Assembly (NCBI RefSeq): GCF_900604345.1
Contig: NZ_LR026983.1
Location: 124,001-188,000, forward strand
Source: Maliibacterium massiliense
Lineage (GTDB): Bacteria; Bacillota; Clostridia; Christensenellales; Maliibacteriaceae
DNA length: 64,000 bases
Direction of reading: 5' to 3'
Position numbers and translations under genes: made by a program
In this document: positions 8,028 through 17,063 of the stretch, piece by piece
Position numbering within the stretch: the first letter of the stretch is position 1
Layout: each line of letters opens with the position of its first letter
The notes under the pieces: model-generated
What the model saw: the letters and a program-made list of their open reading frames with translations, nothing else
Database searches by the model: none
Told to the model about the DNA's origin: nothing

Positions 8028-10400
8028 ATGAAAGAAAAACGCGCGCGCACAAAAAAGCTGCGCACCCCGCAGCAGCAAAAAAAGCGCCGCCGTATTGCGC
8101 TTTGCAGTATGGCGCTTGTGCTTGCGCTGCTCTGCTACTTTTGCTTCGGCGTGCTCAAAATCCAATCCTGGCGGGGCTTAAGCGTCTCCAAGCTCACCGA
8201 CCTTGCGCAGACGCTGCTGATCTACGACGCAAACGGCGACGCCGTGGCCTCCGTGTACGGCGCGCAGGATCGCATCATGGTGGATATCGACACCATCCCG
8301 CAGGAGGTGCGCAACGCCTTTATCGCCGCAGAGGACGTGCGTTTTTACAAGCATCACGGCGTGGATGTCAAGCGCATCTTCGGGGCGATGCTGACCAACA
8401 TCCAAAAGGGGGGCTACAGCGAGGGCGCCAGCACCATCACCCAGCAGGTGATCAAGCTGACGCACCTCTCCACGGAAAAAAAGCTCTCCCGCAAGGCCCA
8501 GGAGGCCTACCTCGCATTGCAGCTGGAGCGCAAGTTCAGCAAGGACGATATCCTTGAGATGTACTTAAACATCGTATACTTCGGCCGTGGCGCGTACGGC
8601 ATCGAGGCGGCGGCCAAGGTCTATTTTGATAAATCCGCCAGCGAACTATCCATCGACGAGGCAGCTTCCCTCGCGGCCATCCTCAAGTCCCCCACCAAAT
8701 ACGCACCCCACCTGCATCCGGACAACAACCTGGAGCGGCGCAACCTGGTGCTTGATTTGATGGCGGATTACGAGATGCTCACCGGCACGGAGGCCAACAA
8801 CCTGAAAAAAAAGCCCCTCACCGTGGCGGAGGACCGGCCGGAAAAGTACAATTACGGCTACTACATCGATACCGTGCTGGACGAGGCGTGCGAGAAGCTG
8901 GGCGTCAGCATGGACGAGCTCTACAGCGGCGGGTACCGCATCTACACCACGCTGGACGCCACCAAACAGCTGCAGGCCGAGGCGCTGTGCGCCGATCCGG
9001 CCATGCTGCCACAGGACGCGCCTGACGGCACGCAGGCGCAGGTGGCCATGGTGGTGATGGACCCCAAAACGGGCGGCATCCAAGCGCTTGTGGGGGGACG
9101 GGAGCATACCACGCTGCAGGCCTTCAACCGTGCCACACAGGCGTACCGCTCCCCCGGCTCGTGCATCAAGCCCATCGCGGTGTTTGCGCCCGCCATCGAC
9201 GAGGCGGACTACACCGCCACCACCTATGTCGAGGACGCGCCCGTGGATTATGGCGGTTACAAGCCGCAGAATTTTACCGGCAAATTCCTCGGTCAGGTGA
9301 CGGTGCGCACCGCGCTTTCCCAATCGCTCAACGTGCCCGCTGTCAACACGCTGCACGATATTGGCGTATCCACCGGCATGGCCTACGCACAGAAGGCGGG
9401 GCTTGATCTTGAGGAGGAGGACAAAAACCTCTCCATGGCGCTGGGCGGTCTGACGCGTGGCGTGACGCCCCTTGCGATGTGCGACGCGTACGCGGGGATT
9501 GCCAACGGCGGCATGCGCATGCCCGCACACACCATCGCACGCATCACGCAGGCAGACGGCGAGACGCTCTACGCCTACAGCGACGCAGGCGTGCGCTACA
9601 TGAGCGAGGACGGCGCGTTTTTGCTGACGGACATCCTACGTGAGACGGTAGAGAGCGGCTCTGCCAAAGGCCTGCAGGAGGTAGGCGCGCCACTGGCCGC
9701 CAAAACGGGCACCGTGGACTACAAGGGCGTGGGCAACCGCGACGTGTGGACCATCACCTACAATCCGGAGATGGTGGTGACGGTATGGATGGGCATCGAC
9801 ACCCCCGGCGAGGCCTGTTATCTCAACGAGAAGGATTCCGGCGGCTCCAGGCCCACCGCCGTATGCGCGGCCTTTTTAAAGGAGCAGTACGCCGACCGAG
9901 CGGCGCCCTGGTTTGACGCGCCCGATGGTGTGGTGGCGGTGGATATTGACAAAACCGTGCTGGAACGCCAGCACAAAGTGATCGCCGCGAGCGCCACCAC
10001 GCCCAAGGAGGCCACGGTGCGCGAGTTTTACAAGCTGGGCGATGAACCTACGGATGTAAGCGATTATTGGGACCCGCCCGCCCCGCCGCAGGACGTGCAC
10101 GTGGAGGCGGATTCCTCCGGCGTGCCTATCGTCACCTTCACCATGCAGAAGGACACCGCCTACTACGAGGTGTTCCGCAAGGTTTCAGGCGAGGCAACGA
10201 GTTTGGGTAGCCTGGACGGTTCAAAAAAGGCCGCCGCCCTGCGCGACATTACCGCACCGGCCAATGTGCCGCTGGAGTACTATGTGGTGGCCGTGCACAA
10301 GGAAAAGCGCGGCGACGGCAGCGCCATCACGGGCAATCCGTCGCACAGCGTGCGTTTTGTACGGCAGAACGGATCGGGCGTACAGCCCGCCATTGACTGA
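8028..10400 (+). CDS. Class A penicillin-binding protein with C-terminal FN3-like domain
   Basis: Second bifunctional peptidoglycan synthase of the window. A very basic cytoplasmic start is followed by a signal anchor at about residues 23-43. The glycosyltransferase domain shows E-D-V-R-F-Y-K-H-H-G-V-D and T-I-T-Q-Q-V-I-K; the transpeptidase domain shows S-C-I-K near residue 377, S-L-N, and K-T-G-T. The last 100 residues (P-P-A-P-P-Q-D-V to the end) look like a fibronectin type III domain. It is divergent from spoIIA, so a sporulation role like PbpF/PbpG is possible but is inference from position only. AAAAGGAGG precedes the ATG. Confidence 0.94.
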   Translation: MKEKRARTKKLRTPQQQKKRRRIALCSMALVLALLCYFCFGVLKIQSWRGLSVSKLTDLAQTLLIYDANGDAVASVYGAQDRIMVDIDTIPQEVRNAFIAAEDVRFYKHHGVDVKRIFGAMLTNIQKGGYSEGASTITQQVIKLTHLSTEKKLSRKAQEAYLALQLERKFSKDDILEMYLNIVYFGRGAYGIEAAAKVYFDKSASELSIDEAASLAAILKSPTKYAPHLHPDNNLERRNLVLDLMADYEMLTGTEANNLKKKPLTVAEDRPEKYNYGYYIDTVLDEACEKLGVSMDELYSGGYRIYTTLDATKQLQAEALCADPAMLPQDAPDGTQAQVAMVVMDPKTGGIQALVGGREHTTLQAFNRATQAYRSPGSCIKPIAVFAPAIDEADYTATTYVEDAPVDYGGYKPQNFTGKFLGQVTVRTALSQSLNVPAVNTLHDIGVSTGMAYAQKAGLDLEEEDKNLSMALGGLTRGVTPLAMCDAYAGIANGGMRMPAHTIARITQADGETLYAYSDAGVRYMSEDGAFLLTDILRETVESGSAKGLQEVGAPLAAKTGTVDYKGVGNRDVWTITYNPEMVVTVWMGIDTPGEACYLNEKDSGGSRPTAVCAAFLKEQYADRAAPWFDAPDGVVAVDIDKTVLERQHKVIAASATTPKEATVREFYKLGDEPTDVSDYWDPPAPPQDVHVEADSSGVPIVTFTMQKDTAYYEVFRKVSGEATSLGSLDGSKKAAALRDITAPANVPLEYYVVAVHKEKRGDGSAITGNPSHSVRFVRQNGSGVQPAID

Positions 10401-10442
10401 GGCATACCCGCATAACCTGATCAGCCAGATCATTGCATAAAA

Positions 10443-10488
10443 GAGCCGCCCGCCCCGTATAAGCGTCATGCGTGGGGCGGGCGGCTTT
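10443..10488 (+). terminator. Terminator after second PBP
   Basis: A 13-bp perfect stem (AGCCGCCCGCCCC against its complement at 10474-10486) has a 17-base loop and a short T-run. Confidence 0.8.
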
Positions 10489-11131
10489 GCTTGTGCCGAT
10501 TGAAATACGCGCTGCCCGGCTGGTGATGGACGCACCGATGCGTGCACCCAATCGCGCTGCCCCAAAGCGGCCCGCTCACGTCCTTTTAATCATTGAAAAG
10601 GCATTAAAGCGCCACGCCTGCGCACACCGTGTCTTTTTTTGACAGCAATGCGGTAATGCAGCGCCGCGTCACTTTTGCGGGCATGCGCGTGTCTTTTTCA
10701 TAGCGACAGGGTATCAAGCCCCCACTGACCGCGTCACACACGCGCCTTTTTATGGCGTGGACGGGCTTACAAAGCCATCACATGTCCATAAAGGCGCATG
10801 CATGTTATCAGTCACTGATGAGGCATTCAGGCCACCTCTCTATAAGGGTATGCACGTGCGCATCATTGAAAACATGCCAAACCGTCAGCTGTAAACACAG
10901 ATGGATGTGCGTGTCTTGCACATGATGAGCGGGCCGTCAATACCCAGCCCCGCTTGCGTCGCTATGCGAGCGCGTATGCGCGCCACGACGGCAGTGGCGC
11001 TACATCGGCGGGCAGGAGCCGGAAATCGCTGTACAGTCGCATACGCTTCAATTTGATGTGTCCATGTGGGACAGGCCCTGCCGCAGGCGCCTGCCTTTTT
11101 ATTCGGCGGCCGCGCGTCGGCGCTTGCGAAT
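10489..11131. other. Gene-less stretch of about 640 bases
   Basis: No open frame here has a ribosome site or a recognisable product. The stretch is less GC-skewed than its neighbours and has two short partial repeats (GTGTCTTTTT near 10630 and 10690). It lies between a plus-strand gene end and a minus-strand gene end, so no promoter is required. It could be decayed sequence or a non-coding RNA; I see no structure that decides. Confidence 0.4.
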
Positions 11132-12289
11132 TTACCCCTTTTGCTGCCGCGCAAGGCGCTGCTGCAAGCGTTTTTTTCGTTTTTCCAGTTCCTGCTTCTG
11201 GCGCGCGCCTGCGGGGCACTGCATGGCGAGCAGGCAGTAATCCAGCGCCCGCTGGCAATCGCCCAGGCGGTGCTCATATACCTTGGCAAGCTCCACATAA
11301 GGGAGCATATCCCGCCTGCGGATATCCTCCTTTGCCATATCCTGCCAGATACACATTGCCTCCTGCAGACGGCGCTCCCGCTTGAGCGTCATGGCCAGCT
11401 CCCGCCTGGCGGCATACTGCCAGGGGCTGCCCTCCAGCGAGTCAAAGCAGGCCTGCGCCATAGCTGTATTGCCCTGGCGGTTGAAATAGCGCCCCATGCT
11501 GTAGCGGTCCACGTCCACGCACGCCTCCAGCGGCCCGGCAAGCTGGCTGCACATCGCCGCGGCGATCATGGCCATGGAGAGCACGTCGCGCTGGTTGTGC
11601 AGCAGGATATCCTCCAGCAGCCTTTCATCCTGGCTGCGCAGATACTGAAAGTAGCGGCCCGGGATTTCGCTGCCCGAGATATCGTGCTGCCGCCTCTGAT
11701 GCAGGATGTGCTGCTCCAGGTCGTCCAGCGCGCAGTGCGCCAGGCGCATCTTCCACAGCCTGCGCGCCGGGTGCAGCAGATCGATGTGGCGCGCGGGCAG
11801 GTGGTCGCGCATGCGCGCAAGCAGCATGCGCGCGCGCAGCAGCGGCACGTCAAAGCTCTTGCCGTTGTAGGTCACCAGCGTGTCAAACTGCGCGCACAGC
11901 ACGTCTAAAGCCTCCAGCAGGCGGTGCTCGCCGGATAGGTCGCGCATCAGCAGCTGGTGCAGATGGAACGCGCCCTCCCGATAAAAGCCCACCCCCACCA
12001 GAAACGCCTGTACGCCCGCACCGTAGAGGCCGGTGGTTTCGGTATCCAAAAAAAGTACCTTTTCCACGTCCAGCGAATCGCCCGCAAGATCGCCCAGGCC
12101 GAGAAATGTGGCCGCGTCCACGTAACAGAACGCCTCCAGCACCCCGTCGCCGCAGGCGTAGTCCAGCGGGTACACCTGTTTTTGCACGACAAAGTCCTCC
12201 GCAGGCGCCTGCGGGGCTTTTCTGGCCACGGGCCCCTGTGCGGAGAGCTTTGCCATCATCTCCAGTTTACTTTTCAGGCTCTGTGCCAC
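11132..12289 (-). CDS. mrfB: RNase H-like exonuclease MrfB (YprB)
   Basis: DEDD-type 3'-5' exonuclease that partners the MrfA helicase in nucleotide repair of mitomycin C damage in Bacillus. The exonuclease core shows L-F-L-D-T-E-T-T-G-L-Y-G-A-G, then L-V-T-Y-N-G-K-S-F-D-V-P-L-L, and later H-N-Q-R-D-V-L-S. The C-terminal 100 residues form helical TPR-like repeats ending in a Lys/Arg-rich tail. The GTG at 12289 follows GGAAGGG and gives 385 residues; it overlaps the end of mrfA by 23 bases, so the two are co-translated. Assignment rests on domain content and synteny with yprAB. Confidence 0.87.
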   Translation of the reverse strand: MAQSLKSKLEMMAKLSAQGPVARKAPQAPAEDFVVQKQVYPLDYACGDGVLEAFCYVDAATFLGLGDLAGDSLDVEKVLFLDTETTGLYGAGVQAFLVGVGFYREGAFHLHQLLMRDLSGEHRLLEALDVLCAQFDTLVTYNGKSFDVPLLRARMLLARMRDHLPARHIDLLHPARRLWKMRLAHCALDDLEQHILHQRRQHDISGSEIPGRYFQYLRSQDERLLEDILLHNQRDVLSMAMIAAAMCSQLAGPLEACVDVDRYSMGRYFNRQGNTAMAQACFDSLEGSPWQYAARRELAMTLKRERRLQEAMCIWQDMAKEDIRRRDMLPYVELAKVYEHRLGDCQRALDYCLLAMQCPAGARQKQELEKRKKRLQQRLARQQKG

Positions 12290-14552
12290 GAAGCATCCCT
12301 TCCAGCAGGCGGCGCGCCATGACCTTGGCCTCCTCGCCCGATTCGCTCGCCGGCCCCACGCAGGAGGGGCAGCCATCGTCACACGGGCAGCTTGTCAGCA
12401 TCAGCAGCGCCTGGCCGAAAACCTCGTCAAGCATGCTGTAGAGCTTTTCGCTCAGGCCCATGCCGCCGGGCATCGCGTCGTAAACGTAGAGCGTGGGGCG
12501 GTCCGTAAAGGGCGCGCGCACCTGGTAAAACACCGCGATATCCTTGGGATCGCACATCAGGTACATGGGGGCCACGTTGGCCACCAGGTTGGCCACCCCG
12601 CACAGCGCGCTCTGCAGCTGCGAGGGCGAAAAACCCCGCACCTGTGCCTCGTCCCACGATATCCAGCTTGCCATGGTGTGCATGTCCATCTCGGGCAGGT
12701 TGACCCGCCCCCAGCCGATATTCTCGTGCGTATCGAATTTGATTTTTTTAAACATTGTCACGATGGATGTCACCAGCACCTCGCCGCTCTGGCGCAACGT
12801 CATGCCCTCTGCGCGCTGGTCGAACACATCCAGCACCTTTACATCCACCGACAGGTCCGCGTCCGTGTAATAATCCACGCTTACCGCGCGCACGAACGCC
12901 TTGCCCTGCGTCAAATCCAATTTGTCAACCTGATACTGTCGGCTCTCGTGTATGTAAACCGCCTCGTCGTGCAACAGCATGGGCGCGGTGAAACGGTCCA
13001 TCTCCCCGATGACGCGCGGGTTGGCCTCCCCTTGCGTAACGTCAACGATGATCACGTTCTCGTTAGACGCACTGCGCAGGCTGATGGCGCTTGCCGGAAA
13101 GGTGTCCGTAGCCCAGTGCCAGCGCCCGTCCACATGGCGCAGCACCCCCTCCTGCTGCAAGTATTCCAGTGCCTCGTCGGTGGTCTCCACGCCAAAGCTT
13201 TCCCCATCCTCAAAGGGCAGCTCAAAGGCCGCGCATTTGATGTGGCTCATCAGGATATAGAGGTTGTTTGGGTTGACCAGGCCCATCTCAGGCGACTGGC
13301 TGAAAAAGTAATCGGGATGGCGGATCATAAACTGATCCATGGGCGAGGAATTTGCCACAAACAGCGTCAGGCTGGTATCGCTGCGCCGCCCCGCGCGCCC
13401 CGCCTGCTGCCATGTGCTGGCGATGGTGCCCGGATAGCCGCAGAGCACGCACGCCTCCAGGCTGCCGATGTCCACCCCCAGCTCCAGCGCGTTGGTGGAC
13501 ACCACGCCCACCACGCTGCCCTCGCGCAGGCCCCGCTCAATCTGCCGGCGCTCGCTGGGCATGTAGCCGCCCCGGTAACCGCGCACCAGGTTGCTGTTGC
13601 CCAGCTTGTCGCGCACAAGCTCCTTTAAATACGTTAACAATACCTCCACCATCAGGCGGCTGCGCGCGAACACAATGGTGGAAATGCGATTGGCAACCAG
13701 ACGCGCCGCGAATGTGCGCGCCTCAAAGGCGGCGCTGCGGCGGATGCCCAGTTGACGATTGACCACTGGCGGATTATAAAAGACAATGTGTTTTTTACCG
13801 GACGGCGCACCGTTTTTGTCAACCAGCACCATGGATCGGCCGCAGATCTGCTCGGCCAGCTCCCGCGGGTTGGCGATCGTCGCGCTGCAGCAGATAAACT
13901 GCGGATCGCTGCCGTAAAACTGGCAGATGCGCTTGAGCCGCCGCAGCACGTTGGCCAGGTGGCTGCCGAAGATGCCCCGGTAGGTGTGCACCTCATCGAT
14001 GACGATATAGCGCAGGTTTTCAAACAGCTTGACCCATTTGACATGGTGCGGCAGGATGCCGGAATGCAGCATATCGGGGTTGGTCACCACGATATGCCCC
14101 GCCTGGCGCACTGCGCGCCGGGCCGTGACGGTGGTATCCCCGTCGTAGGTATACGCCTTGATATCCGCGCCCAGCGCCTCAATCATACCGTAGAGCTCGG
14201 CCGCCTGGTCCGCGGCCAGCGCCTTGGTGGGAAACAGGTACAGCGCGCGGGCGTCCGGATCGTTTAAAACCGTGTTTAATACCGGCACGTGGTAGCACAG
14301 CGACTTGCCCGAGGCGGTGGGCGTCACCACCACCACGTCCGCGCCGTCGTCGATCGCCTCGATGGCGCGCGCCTGGTGACTGTAGGGTGCGCGGATGCCC
14401 CGCGCACGCAGCATGGCGATCACGTCGTCACGCACACAGGCGGGCCACGGCGCCGTCTCGGCAGGCCGCGCCGGAATCTCGCGCCAGCAGGTGACGTTCT
14501 GCATCACCTGCTGGTTTTCCTTCATACTTGCAATAAACTGGTCCAGATTCAA
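12267..14552 (-). CDS. mrfA: DEAD/DEAH-box repair helicase MrfA (YprA)
   Basis: ATP-dependent DNA helicase of the MrfA/Hrq1 group. Walker A is T-P-T-A-S-G-K-S; the DEAH-like box is V-I-D-E-V-H-T-Y; motif III is C-C-S-A-T-I-A; motif VI is Q-A-G-R-A-G-R. The C-terminal DUF1998 zinc-binding region carries the expected four Cys in C-P-C-D-D-G-C-P-S-C-V-G-P. The 761 residues match homologues. It precedes mrfB with an overlap. In Bacillus the pair repairs interstrand and monoadduct mitomycin lesions independently of UvrABC. Confidence 0.92.
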   Translation of the reverse strand: MNLDQFIASMKENQQVMQNVTCWREIPARPAETAPWPACVRDDVIAMLRARGIRAPYSHQARAIEAIDDGADVVVVTPTASGKSLCYHVPVLNTVLNDPDARALYLFPTKALAADQAAELYGMIEALGADIKAYTYDGDTTVTARRAVRQAGHIVVTNPDMLHSGILPHHVKWVKLFENLRYIVIDEVHTYRGIFGSHLANVLRRLKRICQFYGSDPQFICCSATIANPRELAEQICGRSMVLVDKNGAPSGKKHIVFYNPPVVNRQLGIRRSAAFEARTFAARLVANRISTIVFARSRLMVEVLLTYLKELVRDKLGNSNLVRGYRGGYMPSERRQIERGLREGSVVGVVSTNALELGVDIGSLEACVLCGYPGTIASTWQQAGRAGRRSDTSLTLFVANSSPMDQFMIRHPDYFFSQSPEMGLVNPNNLYILMSHIKCAAFELPFEDGESFGVETTDEALEYLQQEGVLRHVDGRWHWATDTFPASAISLRSASNENVIIVDVTQGEANPRVIGEMDRFTAPMLLHDEAVYIHESRQYQVDKLDLTQGKAFVRAVSVDYYTDADLSVDVKVLDVFDQRAEGMTLRQSGEVLVTSIVTMFKKIKFDTHENIGWGRVNLPEMDMHTMASWISWDEAQVRGFSPSQLQSALCGVANLVANVAPMYLMCDPKDIAVFYQVRAPFTDRPTLYVYDAMPGGMGLSEKLYSMLDEVFGQALLMLTSCPCDDGCPSCVGPASESGEEAKVMARRLLEGMLRGTEPEK

Positions 14553-14568
14553 CGCGCCTTATCTCCTT

Positions 14569-15744
14569 TTATGCCTCTGCCCCGCGGGGGCGTACGTCCA
14601 CAACCTCAATCTGTTCCATGGCCTTGTCCTCCAGCGGCGCAAGCTCGATCTTCGCCTCCGCCGCCAGCACCACGTCCAGCTTGGGATGGGTGGCGGGGTG
14701 CCGCGGCACAAACACCGTGCAGCAGTCTTCGTAGGGCAGAATCGACGTCTCGTACGTGCCGATGGCGCGGGCCTTTTCCATGATCTCCGCCTTGTCAAAG
14801 GCGATCAGCGGCCGGAACACCGGCAGCGTGCAGGCGTTGTTGGTGATGCCCAGCGCCTCCACCGTCTGGCTGGCCACCTGGCCGATGCTCTCGCCCGTGA
14901 CGAGCGCCTGGCCCTGCCCGCAGCGCGCGATGCGCTCGGCAATGCGCATCATGCTGCGGCGCATCAGCACCGTCATCTCCCGCTCAGGACCCTTTTCGTA
15001 GATCTTCTGCTGAATTTCGGTAAACGGCACCACGTGCAGCCGGATGGGGCCGCAGTAGTCGGTCAGCGCGGCCACCAGGTCCACCACTTTCTGGCGGGCG
15101 CGGGCACTGGTGTAGGGCGGGCTGAAGAAGTGCACTGCCTCCAGCGCTAGGCCACGCTTGGCCACCATCCAGGCGGCCACCGGCGAGTCGATACCCCCGC
15201 TCATCAGCACAAACGCCTTGCCGTTGCTGCCCACGGGCATGCCGCCCTGTGCGGGCACGATGCGGTTGTAGAGATAGGCCCTGTCGCGGATCTCCACGCA
15301 CATGGACAGCTGCGGATCGTGAATATCCACCTGCCAGGCGGGCGCGTGCTCCAGGATATAGCCCCCCATCTCGATGGCGATCTGCTGGGAATCCATGGGA
15401 TAGCGCTTGTCCGAGCGGCGGGCCTTGACCTTGAAGGTGCCCCCTGCAGGCGGCATCATGGCCGCGGCCTGCGCGCACAGCGCGGTAAAATCGTCCTTTT
15501 CCATCTCCACCGCAGGGCACGCTGAGTGCACGCCGAACACGCGGCAGACCCGCGCAAGCGCCTCCTCCATATCCTGCGGCGCGATACCGCGCACAAAGTA
15601 ACGGCTGTCCGCCTTTTCCACCCGCGCCCCCGCATAGGGCGCGGCGGCCTCCTTTAAGCGGCGCATCAGCATCTTTTCAAAGTACGGGCGGTTCTGCCCC
15701 TTTAAATGAATCTCGCCAAAGCGCACCAGAATTACATGTTCCAT
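14569..15744 (-). CDS. thiI: tRNA 4-thiouridine synthase ThiI
   Basis: Adds sulfur to U8 of tRNA and can feed thiazole synthesis. Order: N-terminal ferredoxin-like and THUMP domains (to about residue 165), then a PP-loop ATPase with S-G-G-I-D-S-P-V-A-A. There is no C-terminal rhodanese domain, as in Bacillus and most Clostridia, so the sulfur must come directly from the cysteine desulfurase 16 bases upstream. The start at 15744 (M-E-H-V-I-L-V-R-F-G-E) follows a GGGGGTAGAGG site; 391 residues. Confidence 0.95.
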   Translation of the reverse strand: MEHVILVRFGEIHLKGQNRPYFEKMLMRRLKEAAAPYAGARVEKADSRYFVRGIAPQDMEEALARVCRVFGVHSACPAVEMEKDDFTALCAQAAAMMPPAGGTFKVKARRSDKRYPMDSQQIAIEMGGYILEHAPAWQVDIHDPQLSMCVEIRDRAYLYNRIVPAQGGMPVGSNGKAFVLMSGGIDSPVAAWMVAKRGLALEAVHFFSPPYTSARARQKVVDLVAALTDYCGPIRLHVVPFTEIQQKIYEKGPEREMTVLMRRSMMRIAERIARCGQGQALVTGESIGQVASQTVEALGITNNACTLPVFRPLIAFDKAEIMEKARAIGTYETSILPYEDCCTVFVPRHPATHPKLDVVLAAEAKIELAPLEDKAMEQIEVVDVRPRGAEA

Positions 15745-15760
15745 GCCCTCTACCCCCATT

Positions 15761-16921
15761 TTATCTGCGTTTGAAGCGGCGCAGCTGCGCCACAAGCGAT
15801 GCGAGCGTCTCGGCTGTGCGCGCCATTTCGTCCATGGTATTGTCGCAGCCCAAACTGAAACGGATCGCCCCTTCGGCGTACGCTGCGGGCACCTGCATGG
15901 CGCGCAGCACGGGGCTGATCACCCTGCGTTTAGAGGAACAGGCAGAGCCCATGCCCACATAAATCTCCCGCTCCTCCAGCGCGTGCAGCAGCACCTCTGC
16001 ACGCACCCCTGCAAAGGAAAGGTTGAGCACGTGGGGCGCCGCAAGCGCGATATCCTGCGGGCCGTTGACGCGCACGTCCGGCACACTGTCGATGATCTGC
16101 GCGTAGAGCGTCCGCTTCATCCCCATCAACCGCGCCGCCACCTGCGCCTGGCCCTCGTCCAGCAGCCGCTCCACCGCCGCCCCCAAAGCAGCGATGCCTG
16201 GCACGTTTTCCGTGCCCGAGCGCACGCCCGATTCCTGTCCACCGCCCAGCTGCATGCCGTCGATGCGCGCGCCCTTCTTCATGTAGAGCGCGCCCACGCC
16301 CTTGGGCGCGTGGATCTTATGGCCGCTGACGCTGTAGAAATCGATCCCCGTGTTGACCAGCGCGACAGGCACCCGCATGAATGCCTGCACCCCGTCGACG
16401 TGCACCAGCGTGCGGGGGTTTTTGCGCTTGACGCGCGCTGCGATGCGCGCCACGTCGTTGATGGCGCCCACCTCGTTGTTGACGTGCATCACGCTGACAA
16501 GCGCCGTATCCTCCCGCAGCGCCTCCACAAGCGCGTCCTCATCGCAGCAACCCTGCCCATCGACGGGGATGTAGCTGACCTCCCAGCCCGTTTTTTCCAG
16601 ATATTGCATGGCATGCAGCACCGCTGGATGCTCCACCGCCGTAGTGATCATGTGATGCATGCGCCTGCCCAGCACGTTTGCCGTACCCAATATGACCAGG
16701 TTGTCCCCCTCGGTACCGCCCGATGTAAAGTACACGCCGCCCGCATCGCAGGTAAGGGCGCGCGCCACGTTGGCGCGCGCGCGCGTCATGCGCGTCTCTG
16801 CCGCGATGGCCGGCGCGTAAGGCGCGGAGGGATTGAAATAGTCCGTGCGCATGCTTTCGTACGCGGCGTCTGCCGCCTGCGCGCACACGCGCGTGGTGGC
16901 GCTGTTGTCCAGGTAAATCAT
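15761..16921 (-). CDS. iscS: Cysteine desulfurase (IscS/NifS family)
   Basis: PLP enzyme that converts cysteine to alanine plus an enzyme-bound persulfide. It begins M-I-Y-L-D-N-S-A-T-T. The PLP lysine is K202 in S-G-H-K-I-H-A-P-K-G, the phosphate-binding region includes S-G-G-T-E-G-D-N, and the persulfide cysteine is C328 in G-S-A-C-S-S. 386 residues. AAGGTG precedes the ATG. It leads an operon with thiI and is probably a dedicated sulfur donor for it, like NifZ-ThiI in Bacillus. Confidence 0.94.
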   Translation of the reverse strand: MIYLDNSATTRVCAQAADAAYESMRTDYFNPSAPYAPAIAAETRMTRARANVARALTCDAGGVYFTSGGTEGDNLVILGTANVLGRRMHHMITTAVEHPAVLHAMQYLEKTGWEVSYIPVDGQGCCDEDALVEALREDTALVSVMHVNNEVGAINDVARIAARVKRKNPRTLVHVDGVQAFMRVPVALVNTGIDFYSVSGHKIHAPKGVGALYMKKGARIDGMQLGGGQESGVRSGTENVPGIAALGAAVERLLDEGQAQVAARLMGMKRTLYAQIIDSVPDVRVNGPQDIALAAPHVLNLSFAGVRAEVLLHALEEREIYVGMGSACSSKRRVISPVLRAMQVPAAYAEGAIRFSLGCDNTMDEMARTAETLASLVAQLRRFKRR

Positions 16922-16992
16922 GGTATCACCTTCAAAATTCTACAATCTTATACCGATACGATTGTACCATGAAACAGGCGTAAAGAACATAC

Positions 16993-17027
16993 AAAAAAGC
17001 CGCCGCCCGAAGGGGGTGGGCGGCGGC
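16993..17027 (-). terminator. Terminator downstream of htrA
   Basis: AGCCGCCGCCC and GGGCGGCGGCT form a strong stem around a GA-rich loop, with six T residues after it on the minus strand. Confidence 0.85.
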
Positions 17028-17063
17028 TCTCCTATCACAAATATAGGTTTGTGTCATATGCGT

